Positions 36,325 to 46,452 are shown, numbered from the stretch's first letter. The stretch: 64,000 nt of DNA from Bulleidia extructa W1219 (GCF_000177375.1 NZ_ADFR01000002.1:124001-188000); one strand, 5' to 3'. Notes: a model not told the origin generated them from the sequence alone. Numbers and translations are program-made.

Positions 36325-36867
36325 CTATTTCTTAGCCGTCTTTCCTTCTTTACGACGAACATTTTCATCAACATAGCGAATACCTTTTCCACCATATGGT
36401 TCAGGTTTCTTAGTTGCACGAACAACAGCAGCGAATTGACCAACAATTTGTTTATCAATCCCACTCACATTAATGGTATTAGCGTCAGGCACTTCCACCT
36501 TAACATCACTAGGAACCGTGAACTTAACCGGATGAGAGAAACCAACATTCAACGTTAGTTCAGAGCCAGCTAAAGCAGCACGATAACCAATACCGACAAT
36601 CTTTAAAGTCTTAGTAAAACCAGTATTGACACCTTCGACCATTGCAGCAATCAAAGCACGTGTCGTGCCATGCAATTGCTTTGTGTGTTTTTCTTCATTT
36701 GGGCGCTTAACTGTAAGTACATTAGCGTCCACAGAAATTTCCATTAATGGAGAAAAAGTCTTCACTAATGTTCCCTTAGGACCCTTTACAGTCACCTCAT
36801 TACCACTGGCAATGCTAACTTCTACGCCAGCAGGAATGGTAATCGCCTTATTACCGATACGTGACAT
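36325..36867 (-). CDS. rplF: 50S ribosomal protein L6
   Basis: 180 residues. Two homologous domains; starts [20 protein letters not shown], with the C-terminal signature [21 protein letters not shown]6 lies near the factor-binding site. Standard place between rpsH and rplR. Confidence 0.98.
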   Translation of the reverse strand: MSRIGNKAITIPAGVEVSIASGNEVTVKGPKGTLVKTFSPLMEISVDANVLTVKRPNEEKHTKQLHGTTRALIAAMVEGVNTGFTKTLKIVGIGYRAALAGSELTLNVGFSHPVKFTVPSDVKVEVPDANTINVSGIDKQIVGQFAAVVRATKKPEPYGGKGIRYVDENVRRKEGKTAKK

Positions 36868-36882
36868 TTCTTTATCCTTTCC

Positions 36883-37281
36883 TTACCACACATAAGCGAC
36901 AACTTCGCCGCCAATGTGATTTTTACGAGCTTCGCGATCGCACATCATACCCTTAGAGGTAGAAATAATAGCAACACCTAAGCCATTTAACACCTTAGGA
37001 ATGTTATCACCCTTTGCATAAACACGAAGACCCGGTTTTGAAATACGCTTAATTCCCGAGATCACCTTCAAATCACCCTGATATTTCAAAGTGACTGTAA
37101 TCTTCTTTTCTGTACCTTCACCAGATACAACATAATTTTCAATGTAACCTTCAGATTTTAATAATTTTGCAATTTCTACTTTCACCTTAGAAGCAGGAAC
37201 AACATCCACACTCTCTTTGCGAGCTTGAACACCGTTTCTAATACGTGTAAGCATATCAGCAATAGGATCTGTCATATTCAT
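36883..37281 (-). CDS. rpsH: 30S ribosomal protein S8
   Basis: 132 residues. Starts MNMTDPIADMLTRIRNGVQA, continues with KRISKPGLRVYAKGDNIPKV and STSKGMMCDREARKNHIGGE. S8 binds the central domain of 16S rRNA; in Escherichia coli it represses the spc operon. Confidence 0.98.
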   Translation of the reverse strand: MNMTDPIADMLTRIRNGVQARKESVDVVPASKVKVEIAKLLKSEGYIENYVVSGEGTEKKITVTLKYQGDLKVISGIKRISKPGLRVYAKGDNIPKVLNGLGVAIISTSKGMMCDREARKNHIGGEVVAYVW

Positions 37282-37296
37282 AATGTTGTTTCCTCC

Positions 37297-37482
37297 TTAC
37301 CAACTTGCCTTCTTGACACCAGGAATTTGACCTTTATAAGCTAATTCCCGGAAACAAATACGGCAAACTTTATATTTCTTCAAAACTGAATGTGGACGTC
37401 CACAAATTTCACAACGAGTATACTCACGTGTGGAGAATTTTGCAGGACGAGATTGTTTAACTCTTAAACTTGTCTTAGCCAT
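37297..37482 (-). CDS. rpsZ: 30S ribosomal protein S14, zinc type (Z)
   Basis: 61 residues, the short zinc-ribbon form. Cys24, Cys27, Cys40 and Cys43 lie in [20 protein letters not shown]. This form is normal for Firmicutes under zinc-replete conditions. It sits between rplE and rpsH. Confidence 0.98.
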   Translation of the reverse strand: MAKTSLRVKQSRPAKFSTREYTRCEICGRPHSVLKKYKVCRICFRELAYKGQIPGVKKASW

Positions 37483-37496
37483 GATATTCTCCTTTC

Positions 37497-38036
37497 TTAC
37501 TTAGCAAATGGCATACCCATGCCCTTTAATAATGCTGTGGCTTCAGCATTTGTCTTAGCCGTTGTCACGATAACAACATCCAAGCCACGAACTTTATTCA
37601 CCTTATCAAATTCGATTTCAGGGAAAATTAATTGTTCCTTAACTCCTAAGGTATAGTTCCCGCGGCCATCAAAAGCAGTAGCACTAACACCACGGAAATC
37701 ACGAACACGCGGAAGAGAAAGATTGATCAACTTATCCAAAAATTCATACATCCTTTCGCCACGCAATGTTACCTTGCAACCAATGGACATGCCCTCACGA
37801 AGCTTAAAGTTCGCAATAGATTTCTTAGCCTTTGTTACCACCGGCTTTTGACCAGAGATAGCGGTTAATTCTTCAACAGCTTCATCCAATAACTTAGGAT
37901 TCGCAATCGCATCACCAACACCCATATTAAGAACAACCTTAACAATTTTTGGTGCTTCCATTGCAGAACTGTATTTGAATTCTTTCATCAAAGAAGGCTT
38001 AACGACTTCATTATATTTAACATGTAATTCGTTCAT
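37497..38036 (-). CDS. rplE: 50S ribosomal protein L5
   Basis: 179 residues. [58 protein letters not shown] and [14 protein letters not shown] are conserved. It binds 5S rRNA and contacts P-site tRNA. Its ATG shares one base with the rplX stop (TAATG). Confidence 0.98.
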   Translation of the reverse strand: MNELHVKYNEVVKPSLMKEFKYSSAMEAPKIVKVVLNMGVGDAIANPKLLDEAVEELTAISGQKPVVTKAKKSIANFKLREGMSIGCKVTLRGERMYEFLDKLINLSLPRVRDFRGVSATAFDGRGNYTLGVKEQLIFPEIEFDKVNKVRGLDVVIVTTAKTNAEATALLKGMGMPFAK

Positions 38037-38359
38037 TATTTCTTAGCCTCCTTCACTTCTTTCCCTGTTTTTTTCAAAACACGAACCTTTTTACCTTTTG
38101 CATTCACCGAATATCCCACACGAGAAGCTACTTTTTCTTTCTTGTCATATAACATAACGTTTGAAACATGAATAGGAGCTTCTCTTTCGATCACGCCACC
38201 TTCCGGATTAGCTTGTGTTGGCTTCAAAGACTTCTTAATCATATTCACGCCTTCCACAATCACTCGGTTGGTGCTTGGGCTAACCGCCTTAACCTCAGCG
38301 ATGGTTCCCTTGTAGTGGCCACTGATGACCTTGACTGTATCACCTGTCTTAATTTTCAT
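38036..38359 (-). CDS. rplX: 50S ribosomal protein L24
   Basis: 107 residues from the ATG at 38359 ([20 protein letters not shown]), set by AAGGAGG; 16 more codons upstream run back into the rplN end and are rejected. The KOW motif is [16 protein letters not shown]24 starts 50S assembly by binding domain I of 23S rRNA. Confidence 0.97.
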   Translation of the reverse strand: MKIKTGDTVKVISGHYKGTIAEVKAVSPSTNRVIVEGVNMIKKSLKPTQANPEGGVIEREAPIHVSNVMLYDKKEKVASRVGYSVNAKGKKVRVLKKTGKEVKEAKK

Positions 38360-38369
38360 ATTGGCCTCC

Positions 38370-38738
38370 TTATAACACTTCCGGTGCAAGGGAAACGATC
38401 TTCGCATACCCTTTATCTCTTAACTCTTTGGCAACCGGTCCAAAGATACGTGTTCCAACTGGCGTACTATCTTCCTTGATAATTACAGCCGCATTTTCGT
38501 CAAACTTAATATAGCTACCATTGTCACGACGAAGACCATACACTGTACGAGCAATAACCGCCTTTACAACTTGACCTTCTTTAACAGTCCCATGTGGAGT
38601 AGCATGTTTGACCGAACAAACAACAACATCCCCGATAGTAGCACTCTTACGCTTAGATCCGCCTAAACAACGAATAACCAATAATTCCTTGGCACCAGTG
38701 TTATCAGCGACTTTCAATCTTGTTTCATTTTGAATCAT
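38370..38738 (-). CDS. rplN: 50S ribosomal protein L14
   Basis: 122 residues from the ATG at 38738 ([20 protein letters not shown]), set by AGGAGG and exactly the family length; the longer frame overlaps rpsQ. It lies at the subunit interface. [20 protein letters not shown] and the C-terminal [18 protein letters not shown] are typical. Confidence 0.98.
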   Translation of the reverse strand: MIQNETRLKVADNTGAKELLVIRCLGGSKRKSATIGDVVVCSVKHATPHGTVKEGQVVKAVIARTVYGLRRDNGSYIKFDENAAVIIKEDSTPVGTRIFGPVAKELRDKGYAKIVSLAPEVL

Positions 38739-38754
38739 ACTGTCCTCCTGTGCC

Positions 38755-39015
38755 TTATAAGATAATCGCTTTTTCAACAACCTTAACAAGGCGGAAATGC
38801 TTATCTTTACTTAATGGTCTAGTTTCCATGATTTCAACAACATCACCAATCTTAGCAACGTTTTCTTCATCATGAGCTTTATATTTTTGCGAATACTTAA
38901 CACGACGGCCATATAAAGGATGGCTTCTAGTTGTGCTGATTTCAACAACAATGGTCTTGTCCATCTTATCTGAAACAACCGTTCCACGTAGGACTTTACG
39001 AGAATTTCTTTCCAT
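38755..39015 (-). CDS. rpsQ: 30S ribosomal protein S17
   Basis: 86 residues. [20 protein letters not shown] and [20 protein letters not shown] are conserved, with [21 protein letters not shown] primary 16S binder. Standard place between rpmC and rplN. Confidence 0.98.
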   Translation of the reverse strand: MERNSRKVLRGTVVSDKMDKTIVVEISTTRSHPLYGRRVKYSQKYKAHDEENVAKIGDVVEIMETRPLSKDKHFRLVKVVEKAIIL

Positions 39016-39029
39016 TTCCAGCTCCTCCT

Positions 39030-39230
39030 TTACTTAGTTTCAGAACTTTCACGTTCTGTCAATACAGTGTAAATACGTGCAATCGTCTTCTTAATGTCCT
39101 TGATGCGAGCAGGATTTTCTAAACTTCCTGTCGCTTGAGCAAATCGAAGAGTATATAGTTCTTCTTTCAAACTAATCACTTCTTTTTGAAGTTCTTCGCT
39201 ACTTAAATCTCTAATTTCTTTAACGTTCAT
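39030..39230 (-). CDS. rpmC: 50S ribosomal protein L29
   Basis: 66 residues forming a two-helix protein: [40 protein letters not shown] and [20 protein letters not shown]. It sits beside the exit tunnel near the SRP and trigger-factor sites. Its ATG shares a base with the rplP stop. Confidence 0.97.
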   Translation of the reverse strand: MNVKEIRDLSSEELQKEVISLKEELYTLRFAQATGSLENPARIKDIKKTIARIYTVLTERESSETK

Positions 39231-39649
39231 TATTTAGCCTCCTCGCCTTTTTTCACAAAGCGGGTTTTAACGCCTAACTTATTAGCAGCTAAACGTAAAG
39301 CTTCGCGGGCAATACTTTCACTAACTCCTGCGATTTCAAACATAACGCGTCCTTTTTGAACAACCGCCACCCAGTGATCAGGAGCCCCTTTACCAGAACC
39401 CATACGGACTTCTAAAGGTTTCTTTGTCTTAGCTAAGTGTGGGAAAATCTTAATCCACACTTGACCTTGACGATTCATATGACGTGTCATTGCAATACGA
39501 GCCGCTTCAATTTGAGCAGAGGAAACATACGCTCCATCATCCGCCACTAAGCCATATTCACCAAAAACAATCTCACGACCTGCTTTGGAAATACCCTCGT
39601 AGCTTAAACGATGAGGTCTTCTATACTTTGTACGCTTTGGCATTAACAT
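39230..39649 (-). CDS. rplP: 50S ribosomal protein L16
   Basis: 139 residues. [40 protein letters not shown] and [20 protein letters not shown] are conserved. The ATG at 39649 is favoured by its 12-base distance to GGAGG; the next ATG (MPKRT) is two codons in and is the usual family start, so either may be used. L16 helps place A-site tRNA. Confidence 0.97.
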   Translation of the reverse strand: MLMPKRTKYRRPHRLSYEGISKAGREIVFGEYGLVADDGAYVSSAQIEAARIAMTRHMNRQGQVWIKIFPHLAKTKKPLEVRMGSGKGAPDHWVAVVQKGRVMFEIAGVSESIAREALRLAANKLGVKTRFVKKGEEAK

Positions 39650-39651
39650 AG

Positions 39652-40449
39652 TTATTCTTGACCTCCTTTGTTTTCTTCAGCAACAGCTTCTACTTTTTCT
39701 TGGCGAGAAGCATGGTTGTTAGAACGACGATCATTTCTTCCACCACGACGATTGTTACGACGGTCATTACCACGTCCCTTAGGAGCTTCAGGTTCCTTAA
39801 CCAGTTGTCCAGGAAGAACTTCTCCTCGGCAAATCCAAACCTTAACACCCAACTTTCCATAAGTGGTTGTCGCTTCTTGAGCCGAATAGTCAATATCACT
39901 ACGTAATGTATGTAAAGGCACAACACCACGAGAATACCCTTCTTGACGAGCAATTTCAGCCCCACCTAAACGACCCTTAGCTAATGTTTTAATTCCCTTG
40001 GCACCGGATCTCATGGTTTGTTGAATCGCTTTCTTTTGTGCAATTCGGAACGATTGACGAGCCTCTAATTGTTCCGCAATACGACGAGCTACTAAGCGAG
40101 CGTCTAAATCAGGGTTAGCTACTGCGATCACATCAATCTTGACATTCTTGCCACCTGTCAGTTTGCCCAACTTTTTGCGAAGAACAACCATCTTATCTTG
40201 ATCACCATCTTTGCCTAATAGCGCTCCAGGACGAGCACAACGAATGATCACCTTAGCATCTTTCTTACCAGTTCTTTCAATTTCGATGCGAGAAATGTAT
40301 GCATCTTTAAATTCTTTTTCTAAAAATCCACGAATGCGATTGTCTTCATTTAGAAGATCACCGAAATCTGACTTGTCGGCATACCATCTGGATTCCCAAT
40401 CACGAATAACGCCAACGCGTAATCCAATTGGACTAACTTTTTGACCCAT
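39652..40449 (-). CDS. rpsC: 30S ribosomal protein S3 with basic/acidic tail
   Basis: 265 residues, about 40 more than usual. [20 protein letters not shown], the KH domain ([20 protein letters not shown]) and the C-terminal domain ([20 protein letters not shown]) are normal. The extra tail from about residue 222 is rich in Arg and Asn ([20 protein letters not shown]) and ends acidic. Similar low-complexity tails occur in some Firmicutes. The canonical GXXG loop, usually GKKG-like, reads GKDG here. Confidence 0.96.
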   Translation of the reverse strand: MGQKVSPIGLRVGVIRDWESRWYADKSDFGDLLNEDNRIRGFLEKEFKDAYISRIEIERTGKKDAKVIIRCARPGALLGKDGDQDKMVVLRKKLGKLTGGKNVKIDVIAVANPDLDARLVARRIAEQLEARQSFRIAQKKAIQQTMRSGAKGIKTLAKGRLGGAEIARQEGYSRGVVPLHTLRSDIDYSAQEATTTYGKLGVKVWICRGEVLPGQLVKEPEAPKGRGNDRRNNRRGGRNDRRSNNHASRQEKVEAVAEENKGGQE

Positions 40450-40464
40450 TTTCGATCTTCCTCC

Positions 40465-40800
40465 TTACTTCACATCGCTAACCACAACTGTAATATGGCT
40501 AGTTCTCTTTAAAATTTGAGCGGCGTTTCCTTTTGCTCTAGGCATGAAACGTTTCATAACAACCCCTTCATTTGCATAGCATTCCTTAACATATAATGCC
40601 TCAGCATTTAATTGGTGATTATGAGTAGCATTAGCCGCTGCACTCTTAACAACTTTCGCTACGGCAGTAGCTGCGTGATTTGGCATAAATTGTAAAATTG
40701 CCAAAGCTTCTTCAACACTCTTACCACGCACCAAATCCAAAACCAATCTCACTTTACGAGGCGTATAGCGGACTGTTTTCGCTGTTGATTTAACATCCAT
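40465..40800 (-). CDS. rplV: 50S ribosomal protein L22
   Basis: 111 residues. [40 protein letters not shown] and the tunnel loop [20 protein letters not shown] are conserved. The loop lines the exit tunnel where macrolide-resistance changes occur; it looks wild type. Confidence 0.98.
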   Translation of the reverse strand: MDVKSTAKTVRYTPRKVRLVLDLVRGKSVEEALAILQFMPNHAATAVAKVVKSAAANATHNHQLNAEALYVKECYANEGVVMKRFMPRAKGNAAQILKRTSHITVVVSDVK

Positions 40801-40814
40801 CTTTACTTTCCTCC

Positions 40815-41084
40815 TTACGCCTTCTTGTCATCCCCATGGCCACCAAACTTACGGGTTGGAACGAATTCACCCAATTTATGGCCAACCATATCTTCTGTCA
40901 CATAGACAGGCACATGCTCTTTACCATTGTGAACCGCAAATGTATGCTCAACAAAGTTAGGGAAGATTGTTGAACGACGAGACCATGTCTTAATAACTTC
41001 TTTTTTGCCGGCCGCATTCAATGCTTCAACCTTTTTCATCAAATGTTCATCACAGAATGGGCCTTTTTTCAAACTTCTTGACAT
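40815..41084 (-). CDS. rpsS: 30S ribosomal protein S19
   Basis: 89 residues. [40 protein letters not shown] and [17 protein letters not shown] are conserved. It lies in the head beside S13. Standard place between rplB and rplV. Confidence 0.98.
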   Translation of the reverse strand: MSRSLKKGPFCDEHLMKKVEALNAAGKKEVIKTWSRRSTIFPNFVEHTFAVHNGKEHVPVYVTEDMVGHKLGEFVPTRKFGGHGDDKKA

Positions 41085-41102
41085 CTAATTTCTCCTTTCA
41101 AC

Positions 41103-41936
41103 TTACTTTCCATTACGTCTTCTAACAATGTACTTACTACTATGTGCCTTAGGATTCCGTGTTTTAAGACCCATAGCCTTCTTACCCCAAGGTGTCATAG
41201 GTGCCTTGCGACCAACAGGAGCCCTACCTTCACCACCACCATGTGGGTGATCCACCGGGTTCATAGCCGAACCACGTACAGTAGGACGAATACCCATCCA
41301 ACGAGAACGACCCGCTTTACCTAAATTGACTAAACTGTAGTCCCCATTGCCGACAACCCCAACAGTCGCGCGACAATTGCCGTGAACTTTCCTTACTTCC
41401 CCAGAAGCCAAACGAATCGTAACAAACTTACCTTCAGAACCCAAAATTTGAGCAGAAGTACCAGCCGAGCGCGCTAGTTGACCACCTTTTCCGGCTGTCA
41501 GTTCCACGTTATGAACAAATGTACCATCCGGGATATTTTGCAATTCCATTGCATTACCAACTTTAATATCGACCGCAACACCGGAAACTACCGTGTCACC
41601 ATCATGTAAATCCGCCGGTGCCAAGATGTATCTCTTTTCACCATCCGCATAATGTAACAAAGCAATGTTTGCATTACGATTTGGATCGTATTCAATGCCA
41701 GCAACCTTAGCAGGAACATTATCTTTATTACGCTTGAAATCAATAATACGGTACTTTTGTTTCACTCCGCCACCTTGATGACGAGTGGTAATACGACCTG
41801 TATTATTACGCCCACCTTTTTTGTTCAGTGGCGCCAATAAGCTCTTCTCAGGGCTTTTCTTAGTAATACGATCATTACTAAGGGTCGACATATTACGACG
41901 ACCGGCACTGGTTGGCTTGTATTTAATAATTGCCAT
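41103..41936 (-). CDS. rplB: 50S ribosomal protein L2
   Basis: 277 residues. [20 protein letters not shown] and the peptidyl-transferase-side loop [20 protein letters not shown] (with the essential His) are intact. The 59-base gap to rplW is the longest inside this operon and holds a small hairpin (CGGAG/CTCCG at 41963-41967 and 41979-41983). Confidence 0.98.
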   Translation of the reverse strand: MAIIKYKPTSAGRRNMSTLSNDRITKKSPEKSLLAPLNKKGGRNNTGRITTRHQGGGVKQKYRIIDFKRNKDNVPAKVAGIEYDPNRNANIALLHYADGEKRYILAPADLHDGDTVVSGVAVDIKVGNAMELQNIPDGTFVHNVELTAGKGGQLARSAGTSAQILGSEGKFVTIRLASGEVRKVHGNCRATVGVVGNGDYSLVNLGKAGRSRWMGIRPTVRGSAMNPVDHPHGGGEGRAPVGRKAPMTPWGKKAMGLKTRNPKAHSSKYIVRRRNGK

Positions 41937-41995
41937 TTTCTTTTTTCCTTTCGCACTTTGTCCGGAGATAGCGATTTCCTCCGATAATGAATCAA

Positions 41996-42286
41996 TTATT
42001 CAGCAGAACCGAATAACTCAATAGAACTTCCTTTTGGCAATTGAACAATCGCCTTCTTTAAAGCGGAAGTCTTCCCTTCGTAGCGTCCAACTCTTCTTGT
42101 TTTAGAATGAACGTTCACAACATTAACCTTTTCAGGCTTAATTCCATAAATTTCTTGGATTGCTTGTGCAACCAAAATCTTGTTTGCGTTTTTCTTTACG
42201 ATAAATGTGATTTTATTTTCTTCATTTGTTAAACGCATTGTCTTTTCTGTAACAACAGGTCTTACGATGATATCACGTGCAGTCAT
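41996..42286 (-). CDS. rplW: 50S ribosomal protein L23
   Basis: 96 residues. [40 protein letters not shown] and [16 protein letters not shown] are conserved. It forms the docking site for trigger factor and SRP at the tunnel exit. Its ATG shares one base with the rplD stop. Confidence 0.97.
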   Translation of the reverse strand: MTARDIIVRPVVTEKTMRLTNEENKITFIVKKNANKILVAQAIQEIYGIKPEKVNVVNVHSKTRRVGRYEGKTSALKKAIVQLPKGSSIELFGSAE

Positions 42287-42915
42287 TACGCAAATACCTC
42301 CCCGGCTTTTTCAGCAGCCTTTTCTGTGAAGACAACCTTATTTGCATTTACAAGATCATACACATTTAAGTCGAAAACAGTCGTTACTAACGCATTTGGT
42401 AAGTTCCTCATAGAAATATACGCATTAACAAAATCTTCCGAAGCGTCTACCACAAATAACGTCTTACGATCGAATCCGAACGCCTTTAATAAAGCAACTG
42501 CTTTCTTTGTCTTCATTTCCTCAAAGTTCAAGTTTTCAATCAATACAAAATTAGATTCCAGAACTTTTTCCGATAAAGCAGAACGTAAAGCCAAACGACG
42601 AACCTTACGATTTGTCTTTACACCATACTTACGAGGGTGTGGTCCAAAAGCAACAGCACCATGCCTCCATTGTATTGCTCTTGTAGAACCTTGACGAGCG
42701 CGACCTGTTCCTTTTTGGCGGAAAGGTTTCTTACCTGTTCCCGAAACAAACGATCTTGTCAAAGTCGAATGTGTTCCTTGTCTTAATCCAGCTTGGTAAG
42801 CAAGAACAGCGTCAAACATAACTTGTTGGTTCGGTTCAATACTGAACACAGCATCAGAAATTTCTACCGTCTTAACAGACTTAGCTTCCTGATTGAATAC
42901 CTCCATTTTAGCCAT
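42286..42915 (-). CDS. rplD: 50S ribosomal protein L4
   Basis: 209 residues. The tunnel extension RSFVSGTGKKPFRQKGTGRA-RQGSTRAIQWRHGAVAFGPH is intact, followed by the globular domain. In several bacteria L4 also represses its own S10 operon; the structured leader before rpsJ would be the place for this here, though no direct evidence exists. Confidence 0.97.
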   Translation of the reverse strand: MAKMEVFNQEAKSVKTVEISDAVFSIEPNQQVMFDAVLAYQAGLRQGTHSTLTRSFVSGTGKKPFRQKGTGRARQGSTRAIQWRHGAVAFGPHPRKYGVKTNRKVRRLALRSALSEKVLESNFVLIENLNFEEMKTKKAVALLKAFGFDRKTLFVVDASEDFVNAYISMRNLPNALVTTVFDLNVYDLVNANKVVFTEKAAEKAGEVFA

Positions 42916-42926
42916 TCGTTATTCCT

Positions 42927-43685
42927 CTACTTTCCTTCTTCAGTCGCAACTGCTTCTGAAGCAATTTCCTCATCAATTGTTTCCGCTACTTTTTCAAGTT
43001 CTTCTTCAACTGATGTGCCGGCATAAGAAATAATTTCTACTGGAGTTACCTCTTTAACCGGCTTAACTGTTGTCTTAATAACAACAAGCCCTTTTCTAGG
43101 TCCAGGAATATTTCCTTTCACTAGAATATAACCTTCTTCAGCATCCACTTTGATCACTTGAAGATTTTGGTTCGTTGTAGTGTATCCGCCTTCTTGACCA
43201 GGCATAGCTGTTCCTTTATTCACAACTCCGTTATTACGACCGTTTGTGGCCAAGGAACCGATGTGACGGTGATGGCCGGAACCATGAGACATTGGACCAC
43301 GAGCCGCATTGTTACGAACAATTGTGCCGCTGTATCCTTTACCCTTGCTTGTTCCTTGTACATCGACAACGTCACCAGCTTTGAATAGATCCGCCTTAAC
43401 CTCAGCGCCAACTTCAAAATTCATCATTTCATCAGCTCTGATTTCCTTGATGTACTTTTTAGGAGCGGTATTAGCTTTTTTAGCATGACCAATAGCAGGC
43501 TTGTTGGAACGTTGTTCCTTAACATCTTCATACCCTAATTGAACAGCTTCATAACCATCCGTTTCCTTTGTTTTCTTTTGTAGTACGACATTTGGTTTAA
43601 CATCAATCACTGTGACAGGAATTAAAGTTCCGTCGATCGTGAAGACTTGAGTCATACCAAGTTTACGTCCTAGAATACCTTTCAT
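42927..43685 (-). CDS. rplC: 50S ribosomal protein L3 with acidic C-terminal tail
   Basis: 252 residues, about 40 longer than usual. KGILGRKLGMTQVFTIDGTL, the KGKGYSGTIVRNNAARGPMS loop and MPGQEGGYTTTNQNLQVIKV are conserved. The extra tail from about residue 210 is acidic (TSVEEELEKVAETIDEEIAS and on to EEGK). L3 starts 50S assembly and its loop reaches the peptidyl-transferase centre. Confidence 0.96.
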   Translation of the reverse strand: MKGILGRKLGMTQVFTIDGTLIPVTVIDVKPNVVLQKKTKETDGYEAVQLGYEDVKEQRSNKPAIGHAKKANTAPKKYIKEIRADEMMNFEVGAEVKADLFKAGDVVDVQGTSKGKGYSGTIVRNNAARGPMSHGSGHHRHIGSLATNGRNNGVVNKGTAMPGQEGGYTTTNQNLQVIKVDAEEGYILVKGNIPGPRKGLVVIKTTVKPVKEVTPVEIISYAGTSVEEELEKVAETIDEEIASEAVATEEGK

Positions 43686-43702
43686 GTTTTTTCCTGTCCT
43701 TT

Positions 43703-44014
43703 CTATAACTTAATTTCAATATCAACGCCTGACGGTAAGTCCAAACGACTTAAGGCATCAATCGTTTCAGCACTCGGACCAATAATTTCAATCAATCTCT
43801 TATGAGTGCGAATTTCGAATTGCTCACGAGCATCCTTATATTTATGGACAGCTCTTAAAACCGTGATGATTTCTCGTTCGGTAGGCAGCGGAACAGGTCC
43901 GACGATCTTTTTAGCACCGTGGCTATCAACCGTCTTTACAATCTTTTCACTTGCAGCGTCAAGACTTCTGTTCTCGTAAGCCTTCAAACGAATTCTTACT
44001 GAGTTCTTTGCCAT
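43703..44014 (-). CDS. rpsJ: 30S ribosomal protein S10
   Basis: 103 residues from the ATG at 44014 ([20 protein letters not shown]), set by AAGGAGG. The upstream extension in the open frame is leader [23 protein letters not shown] and [15 protein letters not shown] are conserved. It is the first gene of the S10 operon. S10 (NusE) also acts in antitermination. Confidence 0.98.
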   Translation of the reverse strand: MAKNSVRIRLKAYENRSLDAASEKIVKTVDSHGAKKIVGPVPLPTEREIITVLRAVHKYKDAREQFEIRTHKRLIEIIGPSAETIDALSRLDLPSGVDIEIKL

Positions 44015-44135
44015 GAATTTTTCCTCCTTATATTCACTCCACTTCCGTGGATCGCTCCGCAGGAATTCCCCGGTTATCACGCCTTGTGACAACGCCTATA
44101 GGCGTGCCGGCAACCTCCCACATCTATGCGAGTGC
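44015..44135 (-). promoter_or_regulatory. Structured 5' leader of the S10 operon
   Basis: About 121 bases between the predicted transcription start and rpsJ. Two helices are mutually exclusive: the segment at 44101-44106 can pair either with 44092-44096 (a tight 4-base-loop hairpin) or with 44078-44083 (a larger hairpin, extended by CCGG/CCGG at 44070-44073 and 44107-44110). This looks like a ribosomal-protein autoregulation leader, for example bound by L4, but that is inference. Confidence 0.5.
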
Positions 44136-44141
44136 CCTAGT

Positions 44142-44169
44142 AGTTTATCATAAAAACAGGAGATTGCAA
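44142..44169 (-). promoter_or_regulatory. Promoter of the S10-spc-alpha operon
   Basis: Minus strand -35 TTGCAA (44164-44169), 16-base spacer, -10 TAAACT (44142-44147). The -35 lies inside the right arm of the terminator hairpin of the upstream ankyrin gene. Confidence 0.65.
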
Positions 44170-44187
44170 GCTATTTTCGCAATCTCC
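44152..44187 (-). terminator. Terminator of the ankyrin/SUKH gene cluster
   Basis: Perfect 9-bp stem GGAGATTGC/GCAATCTCC (44179-44187 with 44159-44167), 11-base loop, then TGTTTTT on the minus strand. It overlaps the S10 promoter. Confidence 0.8.
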
Positions 44188-44288
44188 TCCAATATTTTTT
44201 TACTTGATACATCCTGTCCTTTTCAGAAAATTTTCATTTTGAAATATGACCGCTTACCCTATAAACCATTCACACTCTATTTCGCCAG

Positions 44289-45362
44289 TTACAGTTCTCC
44301 CTCAATTATTTTCTGCATGTATAAGGATAAATTATTTATAAATTCTTCAAAACTACACATGTCTTTTATCTCTTCATGCTCTATGTCATAGAAAGCCACC
44401 TTCTTTGTTTTAGGATTCCAGACGATGCAGATATGGTCATAATCCCCCATCAATTTAGATAGACGCAAAAATTTTTGTCTACCTTTTTTAATGGGAACGG
44501 TATCCATTAAAGAGAAAAACTCCATCCATTTAAAATCACAGCCTTTAAGCTCAAAATATAATTCATTACTTTGCAAGAATTCAATGACTGCCTTAGGTAA
44601 TTTAAACGGCTTAAGTTCATCCAATTTATTCTGTAAGCTATGGTATCTTTCCGGTTCCAAACCCTTAAAATACTCAGCCATGGCTGTATCACCTTTTTCA
44701 AGGGCAATACTGTATGGGCGCATCCCATCTTTTTCGGTGATTGTCACATTTGCTCCATTTTCTACAAGATATTTACACATTTTCAAATCACCATATCTTG
44801 CTGCTATGCATAGAGGAGTCGGCTTAAAAGGATATACCATATCAGCTGCATTATAATTTATATCAACACCATTCTTTATAAAGAAATCAAGTACCGCATA
44901 ATTTCTTTCTGAAACAGCTTTCCGAAATGCGTTCCCACCGTATTTCTCTACTGTATGACCTAACCCATGGATAACAGGCAAATTCTCATATCTTTTTCCA
45001 TACAATGCTTGTTCAAACGCTTCCGTCTTTACATGATTTACACTGTTCACTTTTGCGCCATGTTCCACAAGGTACCTGATAATAGCTTCATCACAATACT
45101 TTACAGCAAGTAAAAAGGATGGATTACCTTTCACATTCAGATTTACCCCCTTCCCTACAAGCCATTTTACAGAGTTAAAGCTTTCCATAATCAACGCAAT
45201 GTCTAAAGGAGACAAAGCAGTATACTTGCTTATTTTGATACTCTTTTCAATATCCCAGCCTTTTGAAAAATACTCATCTAGTGCTAATGTATTCCCATTT
45301 ATAATATCAATCACCATTTGTGGAACAGATTTAAATTCCCCTATATCTTTTAATTTGATCAT
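44289..45362 (-). CDS. Ankyrin-repeat protein with C-terminal SUKH-like domain
   Basis: 357 residues from the ATG at 45362, eight bases after AGGA; earlier ATGs at 45383, 45398 and 45410 overlap the previous gene and are possible. Residues about 40-250 are ankyrin repeats (SPLDIALIMESFNSVKWLVG, AVKYCDEAIIRYLVEHGAKV, PLCIAARYGDLKMCKYLVEN-GANV). The last 100 residues (FKLPKAVIEFLQSNELYFEL, then DHICIVWNPKTKKVAFYDIE and CSFEEFINNLSLYMQ) look like a divergent SMI1/KNR4 (SUKH) domain. SUKH proteins are mostly immunity proteins for polymorphic toxins. No toxin gene is adjacent. Low identity makes the SUKH call tentative. Confidence 0.7.
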   Translation of the reverse strand: MIKLKDIGEFKSVPQMVIDIINGNTLALDEYFSKGWDIEKSIKISKYTALSPLDIALIMESFNSVKWLVGKGVNLNVKGNPSFLLAVKYCDEAIIRYLVEHGAKVNSVNHVKTEAFEQALYGKRYENLPVIHGLGHTVEKYGGNAFRKAVSERNYAVLDFFIKNGVDINYNAADMVYPFKPTPLCIAARYGDLKMCKYLVENGANVTITEKDGMRPYSIALEKGDTAMAEYFKGLEPERYHSLQNKLDELKPFKLPKAVIEFLQSNELYFELKGCDFKWMEFFSLMDTVPIKKGRQKFLRLSKLMGDYDHICIVWNPKTKKVAFYDIEHEEIKDMCSFEEFINNLSLYMQKIIEGEL

Positions 45363-45387
45363 TTTAAATTTCCTATCTGTCATGGTC

Positions 45388-46452
45388 TCATCTATCATAA
45401 CTTGTTTCACCTAAAGGAATCGGATCCCGATTTAACAACACCCAGAGAACCGAAAGTTCACACAAACGCTCTGTTATTGTTTCTTCATCATCCCCATTTG
45501 TACGGATACTTGAAATTAGTTTTTTAGTTTCTTCCAGTTCTCTCTTAGAAAGAGGTGTGCCTGAAGCAAAATGATTTGGCAAAGCACGAAGCATATTTCG
45601 ATAGCTTTTATCCCAATTTACACCACCATTTCTGTATAGTTCATCCTGAACTCGTCCTGTTATACGAATCACTTCACCCTGTACTGTTTTCGCAGCTCCA
45701 CTTGAAGGAATCAACATATCCCAAAGCTCATCAAATTGTTCCTTCCAAGAACCCTCTTTTACAATAATCGGAGAAACTCCATCATGCCTTTTATGCTTTG
45801 GGACAGGCTTTACATCAAATAGTGCATAGAGTTTTTCAAGCCCCGCTTCAGTTTCAGCCAAATAATCTTTATTGAACTTCTCCCTATGAAATTCAAAATC
45901 ACTGCCGATTCGTTCGACTCTTTCCGCCATTCCAGAGGTTACTTCAGCACCTTCCTTGATTAACATTTCTGAAATTTCTGCCGCCTGCACGATATTAATG
46001 TTTCTACAAGTAGCAAGAGTACAAGCTAAAGGAGTTCTTCCCATATCATTTTTAACGTGAACATTCGCTCCTTTTTCCAGTAAAAAATGAACGGTATCCG
46101 GATGAAAGAACTCCGCTGCCGTATGTAGAGGTGTATTCCCATATTCATCCGGCTTTTCTATATCTCCGCCCAATTTGAAAAGTAATTTTACAGTCTCTCC
46201 ACCCATCGTCGCATGCTTATATAAAGGCGTACGCCCATAGTAATTGACAACATTTACATCTAACCCTTGTTCTACAAGCCAGACAACAATTTCATCAGGA
46301 ACCCCTCCGTAATGAAGGGCTGTGTTTAAGCTATATTTCCCGCTATGGGCTGAAAGCTCACATTTTTCATAAACAGCCTTCAGAGCTTCAATATCTCCTG
46401 ATGTAATCAATTCATCAAAGTTTTTAGGTAAAGTAACCCTTTTCTTTGCCAT
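45388..46452 (-). CDS. Ankyrin-repeat protein with conserved C-terminal domain of unknown function
   Basis: 354 residues. Ankyrin repeats fill about 10-190 (LNTALHYGGVPDEIVVWLVE, GRTPLYKHATMGGETVKLLF, GNTPLHTAAEFFHPDTVHFL, GRTPLACTLATCRNINIVQA). The rest holds the segment LWDMLIPSSGAAKTVQGEVI RITGRVQDELYRNGGVNWD, which I recognise as recurring in bacterial ankyrin proteins of immunity-like clusters, but it has no function assigned. The ribosome site AAGGAG is good. It overlaps or closely precedes the next ankyrin gene, so they share an mRNA. Confidence 0.75.
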   Translation of the reverse strand: MAKKRVTLPKNFDELITSGDIEALKAVYEKCELSAHSGKYSLNTALHYGGVPDEIVVWLVEQGLDVNVVNYYGRTPLYKHATMGGETVKLLFKLGGDIEKPDEYGNTPLHTAAEFFHPDTVHFLLEKGANVHVKNDMGRTPLACTLATCRNINIVQAAEISEMLIKEGAEVTSGMAERVERIGSDFEFHREKFNKDYLAETEAGLEKLYALFDVKPVPKHKRHDGVSPIIVKEGSWKEQFDELWDMLIPSSGAAKTVQGEVIRITGRVQDELYRNGGVNWDKSYRNMLRALPNHFASGTPLSKRELEETKKLISSIRTNGDDEETITERLCELSVLWVLLNRDPIPLGETSYDR

